Assembly: GCA_036723735.1 (NCBI GenBank)
Contig: DAIMGT010000064.1
Location: forward strand, 1-22,760
DNA: 22,760 nt
Origin: UBA4656 sp002405525
GTDB taxonomy: Bacteria > Pseudomonadota > Gammaproteobacteria > Xanthomonadales > Ahniellaceae
Reading direction: 5' to 3'
In this document: positions 1 to 5,839 of the stretch, piece by piece
Layout: each line of letters starts with the position of its first letter
Numbering within the stretch: position 1 is the stretch's first letter
Made by a program: the position numbers and the translations under genes
The notes under the pieces: generated by a model
What the model saw: only the letters and a program-made list of their open reading frames with translations
The model's database searches: none
Told to the model about the DNA's origin: nothing

Positions 1-97
1 CCCCCCCCCCCCCCCCCCCCCCCGCCCCCCGCCCCCCCCCCCCCCCCCGCCCCCCCCCCCGCCGCCCCCCCCCGCCCCCCCCCGGCCCCCCCCCCCG
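1..97. repeat. Poly-C low-complexity tract, probable assembly artefact
   Basis: All but eight of the first 96 bases are C and the remaining eight are G; there is no A or T before base 98. Sequence of normal complexity starts at about base 98. Two-colour Illumina chemistry reports absent signal as G, so a poly-G read tail assembled at a contig end appears as poly-C on the opposite strand. That origin is inference. The alternative is a real polyproline-coding stretch, since the tract reads mostly as proline in the frame of the partial gene that follows. Confidence 0.75.
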
Positions 98-325
98 ACG
101 CGGGTGACTGCGCGCGAGGCAGCGCGGGCCGCCCTGCGCGATGCGCTGCCGACAGGCCACCCTGCAGTGGCGCTGGCCGAACTCGACCTCGCCGAAGTCC
201 TCGGCCCCGACCGGGCAGCCGAGGCCGCGCGCCTGCGTGCCGCCGCGATACCGGTGCTGGACGTCGCGCTCGCTGCGGATTCACCGGACCGGCGGCGTCT
301 GCTCGCCCCGGTGGCCGCGCGCTGA
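98..325 (+). CDS. C-terminal fragment of an unidentified protein (possibly a TPR-containing serine/threonine kinase tail)
   Basis: The frame is open from the poly-C tract to a TGA at 323-325, and the GTG at 104 is just the first start-like codon in it. About 74 residues are trustworthy. They are Ala/Arg/Leu-rich and helical, with HPAVALAELDLAEVLG followed by RAAEAARLRAAAIPVLDVAL. This resembles the last helices of tetratricopeptide repeats at the C-terminus of the long eukaryotic-type Ser/Thr kinases common in Lysobacterales, where 'HP.VA.....LA..L......AE' recurs. That family call rests on pattern memory only. The 5' end is missing, so neither the start nor the full domain set can be judged. 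The next gene begins 74 bp downstream with its own strong ribosome site, so this gene probably ends its transcription unit. Confidence 0.5.
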   Translation, partial: TRVTAREAARAALRDALPTGHPAVALAELDLAEVLGPDRAAEAARLRAAAIPVLDVALAADSPDRRRLLAPVAAR

Positions 326-387
326 TCGCGAACACCGAGCGCAACCTTTCGCGACCCGGATCGGCCTGCGATCATCGTCGGCCCAGC

Positions 388-394
388 GAGGAGG
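388..394 (+). promoter_or_regulatory. Strong Shine-Dalgarno site for the PhzF-family gene
   Basis: GAGGAGG lies five bases before the ATG at 400. This near-perfect anti-16S match fixes the start codon of the PhzF-family gene. Confidence 0.8.
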
Positions 395-399
395 CCGCC

Positions 400-1275
400 A
401 TGCCGAAGGTCCGTTTCCAGCAGGTCGACGTCTTCACCACCGCGCCGTTCCGCGGCAACCCAGTCGCGGTGGTGCTCGACGCCCGCGGGCTCGACGACCA
501 GGCCATGCAGCGGATCGCCAGCTGGACCAATCTTTCCGAGACCACCTTCGTGCTGCCGGCGAACGCCACCGGCGCCGACTACCGCGTGCGCATCTTCACC
601 CCGCGCCAGGAGCTACCTTTCGCCGGCCATCCCAGCATCGGCACGGCGCACGCGATGATCGACGCGGGCCTCGCCGTGCCGCGAGCCGGCGCGCTGGCGA
701 TGGCGTGCGCGGCCGGCGTGCTGCCGCTGCGCGTCGACGGCGAAGGCGCGGCGCGGCGGATCTTCGTGCGCGCCCCGACGGCACGCTTCGCCGACCCCGA
801 CCTGACCCAGATCGTGGCGCTGTCGAAGGCCCTGCGCGTGACCGTCAACCAGCATCCGGCGCCGCGCAACGTCACGGTCGGCCCGACCTGGACCGTGGTC
901 GACCTCGAGGACGAGGCCAGGGTGCGTGGCCTGCGCCCCGACTTCGCCCGCCTGGCCGAACTCACGCACGAGCACGACAGCGTCGGCGTGGCCGTGTTCG
1001 GCCGCTCGCCCGATCCGGCGCTACCGTGGGTGGTGCGCTGCTTCGCGCCGGCCGACGGCATCCCGGAGGATCCGGTCACGGGCAGCGGCCAGGCGGCGGT
1101 GGCCGCTTTCCTGAGCGCCAACGGCCTGCTTCCCGCGGGTGACGTCGCCTACGCCGCCAGCCAGGGCCGCGAAGTGGGACGCGACGGCGTGGTGGCGGTG
1201 CGGGTCGGCGCCGACGGAGGGATCGAGGTCGGCGGCCACAGCGTCACCTGCATCGACGGTATGTTCCACTGGTAG
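400..1275 (+). CDS. PhzF-family isomerase/epimerase
   Basis: A 291-residue protein of the PhzF/diaminopimelate epimerase-like fold, whose members isomerise or epimerise small metabolites without a cofactor. Family marks are VDVFTTAPFRGNPVAVV at residues 9-25, the catalytic glutamate E47 in NLSETTFV, ELPFAGHPSIGTA at 71-83, and EDPVTGSGQ at 223-231. These form the paired half-domains with the active site between them, and the length matches the family (about 260-300). The ATG at 400 is supported by GAGGAGG five bases upstream. No phenazine genes are nearby, so phenazine synthesis should not be inferred; most PhzF homologues in proteobacteria have unknown substrates. It stands alone, convergent with the histidine kinase gene and only 25 bp from it. 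Confidence 0.9.
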   Translation: MPKVRFQQVDVFTTAPFRGNPVAVVLDARGLDDQAMQRIASWTNLSETTFVLPANATGADYRVRIFTPRQELPFAGHPSIGTAHAMIDAGLAVPRAGALAMACAAGVLPLRVDGEGAARRIFVRAPTARFADPDLTQIVALSKALRVTVNQHPAPRNVTVGPTWTVVDLEDEARVRGLRPDFARLAELTHEHDSVGVAVFGRSPDPALPWVVRCFAPADGIPEDPVTGSGQAAVAAFLSANGLLPAGDVAYAASQGREVGRDGVVAVRVGADGGIEVGGHSVTCIDGMFHW

Positions 1276-1313
1276 CAGCCGGGCGCCGCCGCAGCGGCGT
1301 TCAGAGCGGCTGC
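1275..1313. terminator. GC-rich nested inverted repeat between convergent genes
   Basis: GCAGCCG at 1275-1281 pairs with CGGCTGC at 1307-1313, and inside it CGCCGC (1284-1289) pairs with GCGGCG (1294-1299). The structure spans the 25-bp gap between the PhzF-family stop and the kinase stop. It has no U-tract on either strand, so it would be a weak or Rho-assisted bidirectional terminator at best. Confidence 0.35.
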
Positions 1314-2671
1314 GGGCTGGGAAACCGGATCGTGGCGCGCGTGCCCACCCCCAGCCGGCTGGACATCTCCACCGGCCAGCCGAAGCGGTCCGACAGGCGG
1401 CGCACGATGGTCAGACCCACGCCGTGGCCGCCGCGGGCGGTGGCCTGGTCGCCGCGAAAGAACGGCAGGCGCCCGACCTTGTCCAGCACCTCCTCGCTCA
1501 TGCCCGGACCGGTGTCCTCCACGCGCACGAAATCGCGGCCGAGCGTCACCGTGACCGCGCCCTCGGTGGTGTACAGGCACGCGTTGCGCAGCAGGTTGGA
1601 CACCATCACCGCCAGCACCCGCGGCGGCGCGTGCAGCGCGAAGTCCGCCTCGCGCACGTAGCGGACCTCGACCGGCTTGCCTTGCACTAGGTCCTGCGCG
1701 CGCTCGACCTCTTCCTCGATCAGTTCGCCGACCACGAAATCCTCCTCCGGCAGGCCGACGTCGGCCTCGCGGGCGAGGATCAGGAACGCCTCGATCAGTG
1801 CCTCCATGTCGCGGATCGCGCGCCGGATGCGCTGCGCCGAACGCCGGCCGAATTCGGACAGCGCCTCTTCCTCGAGCAGGATGTCGGCGGCCACCTTGAT
1901 CACCGTGATGGGGCTGCGCAGTTCGTGGCTGGCGTCGCGGGTGAAGTTGCGCTCGCGCTCGATGAACTCTTCGAGCCGCGAGGCGAAGGAATGGATCGCA
2001 CCGGCCAGCACCTGGATGTCCTCGTCGGCATCGGCCGGCAGGCTGCCCGGTTCGAGCGAGGCGAGGTCGGGTTTCTTCGGGTCGAAGGCGCGTACCTGCC
2101 CGGCCAGCCAGATCACCGGCGATACCGCGCGCCGCGACACCCGGTAGGTCAGCCAGGTGGTGATGTAGATCACCGCGAGCACCATGGTCAGCGGCACGAA
2201 CCCGAACCACAGCGCGAGCCGGTCGACCTGCTCCTGCTCGAACACCAGATACAGGCGGCCCTGCAGTCCGGGATGGCGCGCCGGATCGGGTTCCGATACG
2301 TAGACCAGCGCGCTCGACCCGCGCAGGGTCACCGCATGGTACGAGCGCGGCAGGAACTCGCGCAGCGAGGCCGGCACCGACGCCAGGTCGCCGTCACGGC
2401 CCAGATAGCCATGCATGTTGTAGGTGTCGGGGACTTCGGCGCCTGGATCGACGGCCAGGCGCTCCCAGTAGTGCTGCGCTTCCTGCATCAGCGCGTTCTG
2501 GATCAGCACGTCGCGCAGCACCACCCAGGCGCCGTACACCGACAGCAGCGTGGCCACGCTGATGGCGGCGATCTGCAGGACGAAGGCGACCCAAAGGCGG
2601 CCGCGCAGGCCACCGTCTCTGCCCTGCGCGCCCGGCAGGACGGACGGCGGCTTGGTGGGATTCGCGGCCAA
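1301..2671 (-). CDS. Sensor histidine kinase, inner membrane
   Basis: A 456-residue two-component kinase. A first membrane segment (about 28-53) and a second (about 153-175) flank a periplasmic sensor region of about 100 residues with no recognised domain. A HAMP-like linker follows (about 176-238), then the H-box RNFTRDASHELRSPIT with phospho-acceptor H249, a helical dimerisation region, the N-box around N359-N363 (NLLRN), the G1 box VEDTGPGM (384-391), the F-box PFFRG and the G2 box GGHGVGLTIV (414-423). All ATPase boxes look intact. The gene lies 70 bp downstream of the response-regulator gene on the same strand, and the two surely form a pair. The listed start is TTG with no clear ribosome site and no ATG nearby in frame, so the N-terminus is uncertain. 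The signal is unknown. Confidence 0.92.
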   Translation of the reverse strand: MAANPTKPPSVLPGAQGRDGGLRGRLWVAFVLQIAAISVATLLSVYGAWVVLRDVLIQNALMQEAQHYWERLAVDPGAEVPDTYNMHGYLGRDGDLASVPASLREFLPRSYHAVTLRGSSALVYVSEPDPARHPGLQGRLYLVFEQEQVDRLALWFGFVPLTMVLAVIYITTWLTYRVSRRAVSPVIWLAGQVRAFDPKKPDLASLEPGSLPADADEDIQVLAGAIHSFASRLEEFIERERNFTRDASHELRSPITVIKVAADILLEEEALSEFGRRSAQRIRRAIRDMEALIEAFLILAREADVGLPEEDFVVGELIEEEVERAQDLVQGKPVEVRYVREADFALHAPPRVLAVMVSNLLRNACLYTTEGAVTVTLGRDFVRVEDTGPGMSEEVLDKVGRLPFFRGDQATARGGHGVGLTIVRRLSDRFGWPVEMSSRLGVGTRATIRFPSPQPL

Positions 2672-2706
2672 GGGCGTGGGAAGGAGGCTGCGGCAGGGAC
2701 GACCGA

Positions 2707-2734
2707 CGCGGCGCCGCGCCCGGCGCCGCGCCGG
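2707..2734. other. GC-only palindromes in the regulator-kinase gap
   Basis: The 70-bp gap between regulator stop and kinase start holds a 12-bp palindrome, CGCGGCGCCGCG (2707-2718), and a hairpin, CCGGCG-CCG-CGCCGG (2720-2734). There is no U-tract. Such a stem between cistrons could lower kinase expression relative to the regulator, but in DNA this GC-rich it may be chance. Confidence 0.3.
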
Positions 2735-2741
2735 CGGTTGC

Positions 2742-3473
2742 TCAGGCGCTGCGCGCGGCGCCCGGCACGTCCTCGTCGAGGTCGGCGAGCCGGTAGCCGG
2801 CGCTGTGAATGGTGTGCAGCAGCGGTTTGTCGAACGGCTTGTCGATCACCTTGCGCAGGTTGTAGAGATGGCTGCGCAGGGTATCGGAATCCGGCAACAG
2901 ATCGCCCCAGACCTCGCGTTCGATGTCTCGGCGGCTCACCACCCGCGGCGATTCGCGCATCAGGATCGTCAGCAGCTTCAGCCCGATCGGAGAGATGCTG
3001 AGATCACGGCCGCCGCGCTGCAGGCGCAGGGTGGCCGTGTCGAGCACCAGATCGCCCACGCGCAGCACCTCGGCGCTCACCTGGCGGCGATCGCGGCGGA
3101 TCAGGGCCCGCACGCGCGCCTCCAGTTCGCGGATCTCGAACGGCTTGACCAGGTAGTCGTCGGCGCCGGCGTCGAGGCCGACCAGCTTGTCTTCCAGCGT
3201 GTCGCGCGCGGGCAGCATCAGCACCGGGGTCGATCGCTTGGCGTCTTGGCGCAGCTTGCGGCACAGGTCCAGCCCGTCCATGCCGGGCAGCATGAGGTCG
3301 AGCACGATCACGTCGTACGAGTTCTGGGTTGCCAGCCGCAGGCCGGTGACACCGTCCGAGGCATAATCGAGGCTGTAGCCGCGGCGCTCGAGGAATTCGC
3401 CGACCATCTCGGCGATTCCGCGATTGTCCTCGATCAGGAGGATCAGGCCGACGCTTTCTTCGCGGGATTTCAT
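2742..3473 (-). CDS. OmpR/PhoB-family response regulator
   Basis: A 243-residue DNA-binding regulator. The receiver (about 9-122) has the acidic pair E15/D16, phospho-acceptor D59 in VIVLDLMLPGMDG, and K110 in DDYLVKPF. The winged-helix effector (about 135-235) carries SPIGLKLLTILM, the recognition helix DTLRSHLYNLRKVIDKPF, and the closing HTIHSAGYRL typical of OmpR-type domains. It is the partner of the histidine kinase directly downstream. The start is well supported: GAGGAG at 3480-3485 lies six bases before the ATG. One oddity is that the conserved Thr/Ser at the end of the fourth receiver strand is proline here (P88 in VLMLPARD, codon CCC). Family members normally read L-T-A-R-D at this point. 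The regulon cannot be told from sequence. Confidence 0.94.
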   Translation of the reverse strand: MKSREESVGLILLIEDNRGIAEMVGEFLERRGYSLDYASDGVTGLRLATQNSYDVIVLDLMLPGMDGLDLCRKLRQDAKRSTPVLMLPARDTLEDKLVGLDAGADDYLVKPFEIRELEARVRALIRRDRRQVSAEVLRVGDLVLDTATLRLQRGGRDLSISPIGLKLLTILMRESPRVVSRRDIEREVWGDLLPDSDTLRSHLYNLRKVIDKPFDKPLLHTIHSAGYRLADLDEDVPGAARSA

Positions 3474-3479
3474 GGGGGA

Positions 3480-3485
3480 CTCCTC
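3480..3485 (-). promoter_or_regulatory. Shine-Dalgarno site for the response regulator
   Basis: On the minus strand GAGGAG lies six bases before the ATG at 3473. It decides the start codon. Confidence 0.75.
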
Positions 3486-3514
3486 ACGGCTGCGACCGGC
3501 GCGGGATCGCCCGG

Positions 3515-3528
3515 TTCACATAAGTGAA
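3515..3528. promoter_or_regulatory. Possible operator upstream of the response regulator
   Basis: TTCAC-ATAA-GTGAA is a 5-4-5 inverted repeat in an AT-richer patch 42 bp upstream of the regulator start. A second GTGAAG occurs 34 bp away (3524-3529 and 3558-3563). The location suits a promoter or autoregulatory site for the regulator-kinase operon. No convincing -10/-35 pair could be assigned. Confidence 0.35.
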
Positions 3529-3546
3529 GAGTAGACGCCGACAGCA

Positions 3547-3605
3547 GTCGGTGGAATGTGAAGGCCGCCGCAAGGATGAACGGACGGCGCGGGAATTCCA
3601 CCGAC
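3547..3605. repeat. Long nested inverted repeat (structured RNA or operator pair)
   Basis: GTCGGTGGAAT (3547-3557) is the exact reverse complement of ATTCCACCGAC (3595-3605), giving an 11-bp outer stem. Inside, CGCCG (3566-3570) pairs with CGGCG (3585-3589) around a 14-base loop. It lies 74-132 bp upstream of the response-regulator start. It could be a 5' leader structure of that operon on the minus strand, part of a plus-strand RNA, or two inverted protein sites. Confidence 0.55.
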
Positions 3606-3686
3606 CATCGGTACCCGGCGTCGATGGCGGGATGCCCTTTCGACTGCAAGCACCCGGCTCCCGGCCGCGGCGCCGGCCCTCGCCGC

Positions 3687-3717
3687 CCTGAGATGCTGTG
3701 ACAAACAGCCTTTCAGG
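3687..3717. repeat. Dispersed hairpin element, copy 1
   Basis: The left arm CCTGAGATGCTGT (3687-3699) and right arm ACAGCCTTTCAGG (3705-3717) pair at 12 of 13 positions (one of them G-U) around the loop GACAA. A close relative occurs at 16810-16841. It lies downstream of the gene at 3882-4658 on the minus strand, so it may serve as a 3' end structure or be a REP-like repeat. Confidence 0.6.
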
Positions 3718-3808
3718 TGGGCCTTGGATGGTCCGCGCGCGGGTCACGCACACCAGTGCATGGTTCGCGGGATCGAGTCCGGATCTGTGCCGGATTCGCG
3801 ACTGGAAG

Positions 3809-3828
3809 CCCACAGGATGTGGGTTTTT
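3809..3828 (+). terminator. Rho-independent terminator, plus strand
   Basis: CCCACA (3809-3814), loop GGA, TGTGGG (3818-3823), then TTTTT (3824-3828). The stem is perfect, and two A residues before it can pair with the first Ts. It is the only hairpin in the window followed by a clean T-run. It cannot serve the minus-strand genes around it because the T-run is on the plus strand. Confidence 0.65.
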
Positions 3829-3881
3829 CCACCACCTCCGAGGACGCTGACCGCCGATGCCGCGATGCCGGGCGCCGCGGC

Positions 3882-4658
3882 TCACTCCGGAGCCACCTCG
3901 ACCTGCAGCGAGAACAGCCGCCAGCCGGTGAAGCGGTAAACGAACCGGTAGTCGAAATCGACCTTGGCTCCGTCGACCGCGTAGTAGCCGACCAGGCGCA
4001 GCACGCCGGCATCGTCCACCGAGGGTTCGGCGCTGAGGTTCGGCGGAACCTGTTCCAGCGGGCGCAGATCGATGCCCGCGTCCACGAACGGCTTGAATTG
4101 CGCGTCGAGGTCGGCGACCGTGACCTGCGCCTTGAACTCCGGTGCGGCAGCCTCGCGCAGGGCCGAGAAGTCGCCGGCCGCCACGCCGCGGGCGAACAGG
4201 GTGGTTGCGTCGCGGACCAGGCCCACCGACTGCACCGGCGTGGGCACCCCGCGGGCTGCTTCCCCCTCGGCCTCGCGCAGCGGCTGGATGGCGTCGATCC
4301 GCCACTGGCCGTCCTCCTTGAGGAAGCGCAGTCGCAACGGCAGCGATTCGCCGGTGGCGGTCGTGATGCTGCCATCGACCGTACCGACCCCGTCCTCGAT
4401 CTGCCAGCCCGACCATCGCCCGGACGCGTACCGACCGACCCCGGTCTCGGACAGGAAGCGCTCGAAGTCCTCCTGCGGTACCGCTTCCTGGAAAGCGCGC
4501 GAGCGCTGTGCGGCGGCGGCCACGAAGTCGCGCCGCGCAAGCGCGTCCAGGAACGGATCGGCCGCGCCACTGACTCCGCCAGGACCGAACAGCAGCAGCG
4601 CGAGCAAGGTGATGCCGAAGGCGCCCAGGCCGACGAGAGGCAGCACGATCTTATGCAT
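3882..4658 (-). CDS. Membrane-anchored hypothetical protein with two similar domains
   Basis: A 258-residue protein not recognised by name. Residues 4-24 form one hydrophobic segment (a membrane anchor or uncleaved signal), so the rest is probably periplasmic. Two related halves follow: about 33-128 (DPFLDALARRDFVAAAAQ ... LRLRFLKEDGQWRIDAI) and about 150-256 (ATTLFARGVAAGDFSALREA ... FDYRFVYRFTGWRLFSLQV). Each starts with a helix carrying a short 'A..DF.A' motif and ends with a strand pattern 'F....W++...', as in NTF2-like/DUF4019-type cone folds. That fold assignment is inference. It lies 21 bp downstream of the Mpo1-like gene on the same strand and is probably co-transcribed with it. The ATG at 4658 has only a weak ribosome site (GGTGA). 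Confidence 0.75.
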   Translation of the reverse strand: MHKIVLPLVGLGAFGITLLALLLFGPGGVSGAADPFLDALARRDFVAAAAQRSRAFQEAVPQEDFERFLSETGVGRYASGRWSGWQIEDGVGTVDGSITTATGESLPLRLRFLKEDGQWRIDAIQPLREAEGEAARGVPTPVQSVGLVRDATTLFARGVAAGDFSALREAAAPEFKAQVTVADLDAQFKPFVDAGIDLRPLEQVPPNLSAEPSVDDAGVLRLVGYYAVDGAKVDFDYRFVYRFTGWRLFSLQVEVAPE

Positions 4659-4679
4659 GGGGTCACCGGCGGGCGGGGG

Positions 4680-4994
4680 TCAGAAACGGATCCGGCCGCG
4701 CAGCATCTCGGCGAACATCACCCAGTCGCCGGCGAAGCTGTAGAGCGGATGCCTGAAGGTGGCCGGCCGATTCTTCTCGAACACGAAGTGACCGATCCAG
4801 GCGCAGCCATACCCGGCGACCAGGCCGGCAAGCAGCCACCACGGATTGCCGCTGCCCGCCAGCATCGCAAGGCAGGCCAGCGCCAGCGTGTTGCCGAGGT
4901 AGTGCAGGCAGCGGCAGACCGGGTTCGCGTGCTCGGACAGGTAGTAGGGATAGAACTCCCGGAACGAGGCGAATGCTTGGGGTTGGGCGCTCAT
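4680..4994 (-). CDS. Mpo1-like (DUF962) small membrane protein
   Basis: A 104-residue protein of the DUF962/Mpo1 family. Yeast Mpo1 is an Fe(II)-dependent dioxygenase in the alpha-oxidation of 2-hydroxy fatty acids; the role of the bacterial forms is not settled. Family marks are FREFYPYYLSEHANPVCR (residues 11-28), HYLGNTLAL (31-39) and GHFVFEKNRPATFRHPLYS (68-86), with conserved histidines H22, H31, H69 and H82 able to bind metal. Two hydrophobic spans (about 35-47 and 52-70) suit an integral membrane protein. A longer frame runs upstream, but its extra residues are low-quality arginine-rich sequence. The ATG at 4994, with GGAG about eight bases before it, gives the normal family N-terminus. 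It is the first gene of a two-gene minus-strand unit. Confidence 0.9.
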   Translation of the reverse strand: MSAQPQAFASFREFYPYYLSEHANPVCRCLHYLGNTLALACLAMLAGSGNPWWLLAGLVAGYGCAWIGHFVFEKNRPATFRHPLYSFAGDWVMFAEMLRGRIRF

Positions 4995-5117
4995 GCGGCA
5001 ACTCCGGCGCGGGTGCCCCGACATTCTCCGGCGGCGCACGACGCACCGCAAGTCAACGTCACAACGCGCCGTGCGTTGATCGCTGTGAGGACCACGAACC
5101 GACCCGGAGCCCGACAC

Positions 5118-5552
5118 ATGATCCGCAGCACGCCCATCCTGTTCGCTTCCGCAACCATCGCCTGCCTGCTCGGCATCGGCCCCGCAGTCGCCCGGCAGGC
5201 CGCGCCCACCGAAGCCGACCGCCCGGCGCTGACCGGATTGCGCGACCACGCCGCTCCCGCGCGCGCGGCGCCGCGACCGATGCGCGCCGCACGGCTCGCC
5301 CACGCCCTGCGCCACGACCCCGCGGTGGCGGTCCTGCTCAACCTACGCGCGATCGAGCGGCTGTATCGCCGCGACGGCCGGATCCAGGAACTGCCGATTT
5401 TCTTCCGCGAGCAACTGGCGAAGACCGAGAACCCGGTGGTGCGCAACTTCCTCAACTACCGGATCGCTGCCCTGGAGCTGCGCGGCGATGATGCGACCGC
5501 TGCGCTGGATACGTTGCGCCGCAACCTCGAGGAGAACTACCGCAGGCTGTGA
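5118..5552 (+). CDS. Small secreted hypothetical protein
   Basis: A 144-residue protein that I do not recognise. The start is the ATG at 5118, with GGAG eight bases upstream; a much longer frame reaching back to 3717 is an antisense shadow of the minus-strand genes. Residues 1-26 look like a cleavable signal peptide (MIRSTPILFASATIACLLGI, then AVA-R). The mature part has an Ala/Pro/Arg-rich stretch (27-65) and a helical C-terminal region. The motifs LRAIERLYRRDGRIQELPIF (77-96) and VVRNFLNYRIAALELRGDDATAALDTLRRNLEE fit two TPR-like or helical-hairpin units. It is divergent from the Mpo1-like gene across a 123-bp gap that must hold both promoters, though none stands out. Likely periplasmic; function unknown. 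Confidence 0.75.
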   Translation: MIRSTPILFASATIACLLGIGPAVARQAAPTEADRPALTGLRDHAAPARAAPRPMRAARLAHALRHDPAVAVLLNLRAIERLYRRDGRIQELPIFFREQLAKTENPVVRNFLNYRIAALELRGDDATAALDTLRRNLEENYRRL

Positions 5553-5562
5553 GCGAACGGCG

Positions 5563-5587
5563 GCGCGGCAGCCGCCCGCTGCCGCGC
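5563..5587 (+). terminator. Strong GC hairpin just after the small secreted protein gene
   Basis: GCGCGGCAG (5563-5571) pairs perfectly with CTGCCGCGC (5579-5587) around a 7-base loop, starting 11 bases after the stop codon at 5552. There is no U-tract, so it may stabilise the 3' end or act with Rho. Confidence 0.5.
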
Positions 5588-5839
5588 GGGGATCGGGCCC
5601 GCGGTCGCGACCGGGCACGCCGGGAACCGGCGGTTCGACGGTCGCGATCCCTCTGCAGGCGGCCGTCGCCTCCCCGCGGAGCCGGCCGGGAGAACCGATC
5701 GCGCGCGCGTCCTTCAGATCGCGCGTCCGGCACCGGCAAGGACGCGCTGCCGCAGGCCATGTGCTGGCGCGCATGATTCACGCCCGGGTCAGCCAGGCGC
5801 CCCGCCTCGGCGGCTGTCCTGGCCGTCGAGGCCTGCGTT
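5588..5839. other. Convergent intergenic stretch without a gene
   Basis: Between the hairpin after the secreted-protein gene and the mazG stop I see no credible gene. All frames here are arginine/proline-rich, low-quality translations. A short direct repeat (GGTCGCGA at about 5603 and 5639) and a small stem enclosing the mazG stop codon (GCCTG 5831-5835 with CAGGC 5841-5845) are the only structure seen. Confidence 0.5.

Larger units (their letters stand above)
3540..3828 (+). ncRNA. Candidate plus-strand non-coding RNA ending in an intrinsic terminator
   Basis: The 408 bp between 3474 and 3881 contain no convincing gene, yet a plus-strand Rho-independent terminator sits at 3809-3828. Both flanking genes are read on the minus strand, and the nearest plus-strand gene upstream ends at 1275. 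So the terminator has no known transcript to end. The plus strand of 3541-3830 holds eleven GGA triplets, several in predicted hairpin loops: AAGGATG in the loop of 3566-3589, TTGGAT between GGCC and GGTC at 3720-3733, and CAGGATG across the terminator loop. GGA in hairpin loops is the hallmark of CsrA/RsmA-binding RNAs, and CAGGATG matches the repeated motif of enterobacterial CsrB. No clear plus-strand promoter was found, so the 5' end is arbitrary and the whole call is inference. Confidence 0.4.

Noticed and set aside
400..1275. Phenazine biosynthesis locus
   Set aside because: Only a PhzF-family protein is present, with no other phz genes nearby; the family has many members outside phenazine synthesis.
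3761..3801. Possible tRNA-like T-arm (GGTTCGCGGGATCGAGTCC)
   Set aside because: No acceptor stem, anticodon arm or CCA end can be folded around it, so it was kept only as part of the candidate non-coding RNA.
5063..5077. AACGC-N5-GCGTT inverted repeat between the divergent Mpo1-like and secreted-protein genes
   Set aside because: The arms are only five bases and GC-rich, so chance is likely; no promoter elements are associated.
3717..5117. Long plus-strand open frame in phase with the small secreted protein gene
   Set aside because: It runs antisense over two well-supported minus-strand genes, its translation is Arg/Gln/His-rich low-quality sequence, and a signal peptide with its own ribosome site begins at 5118.
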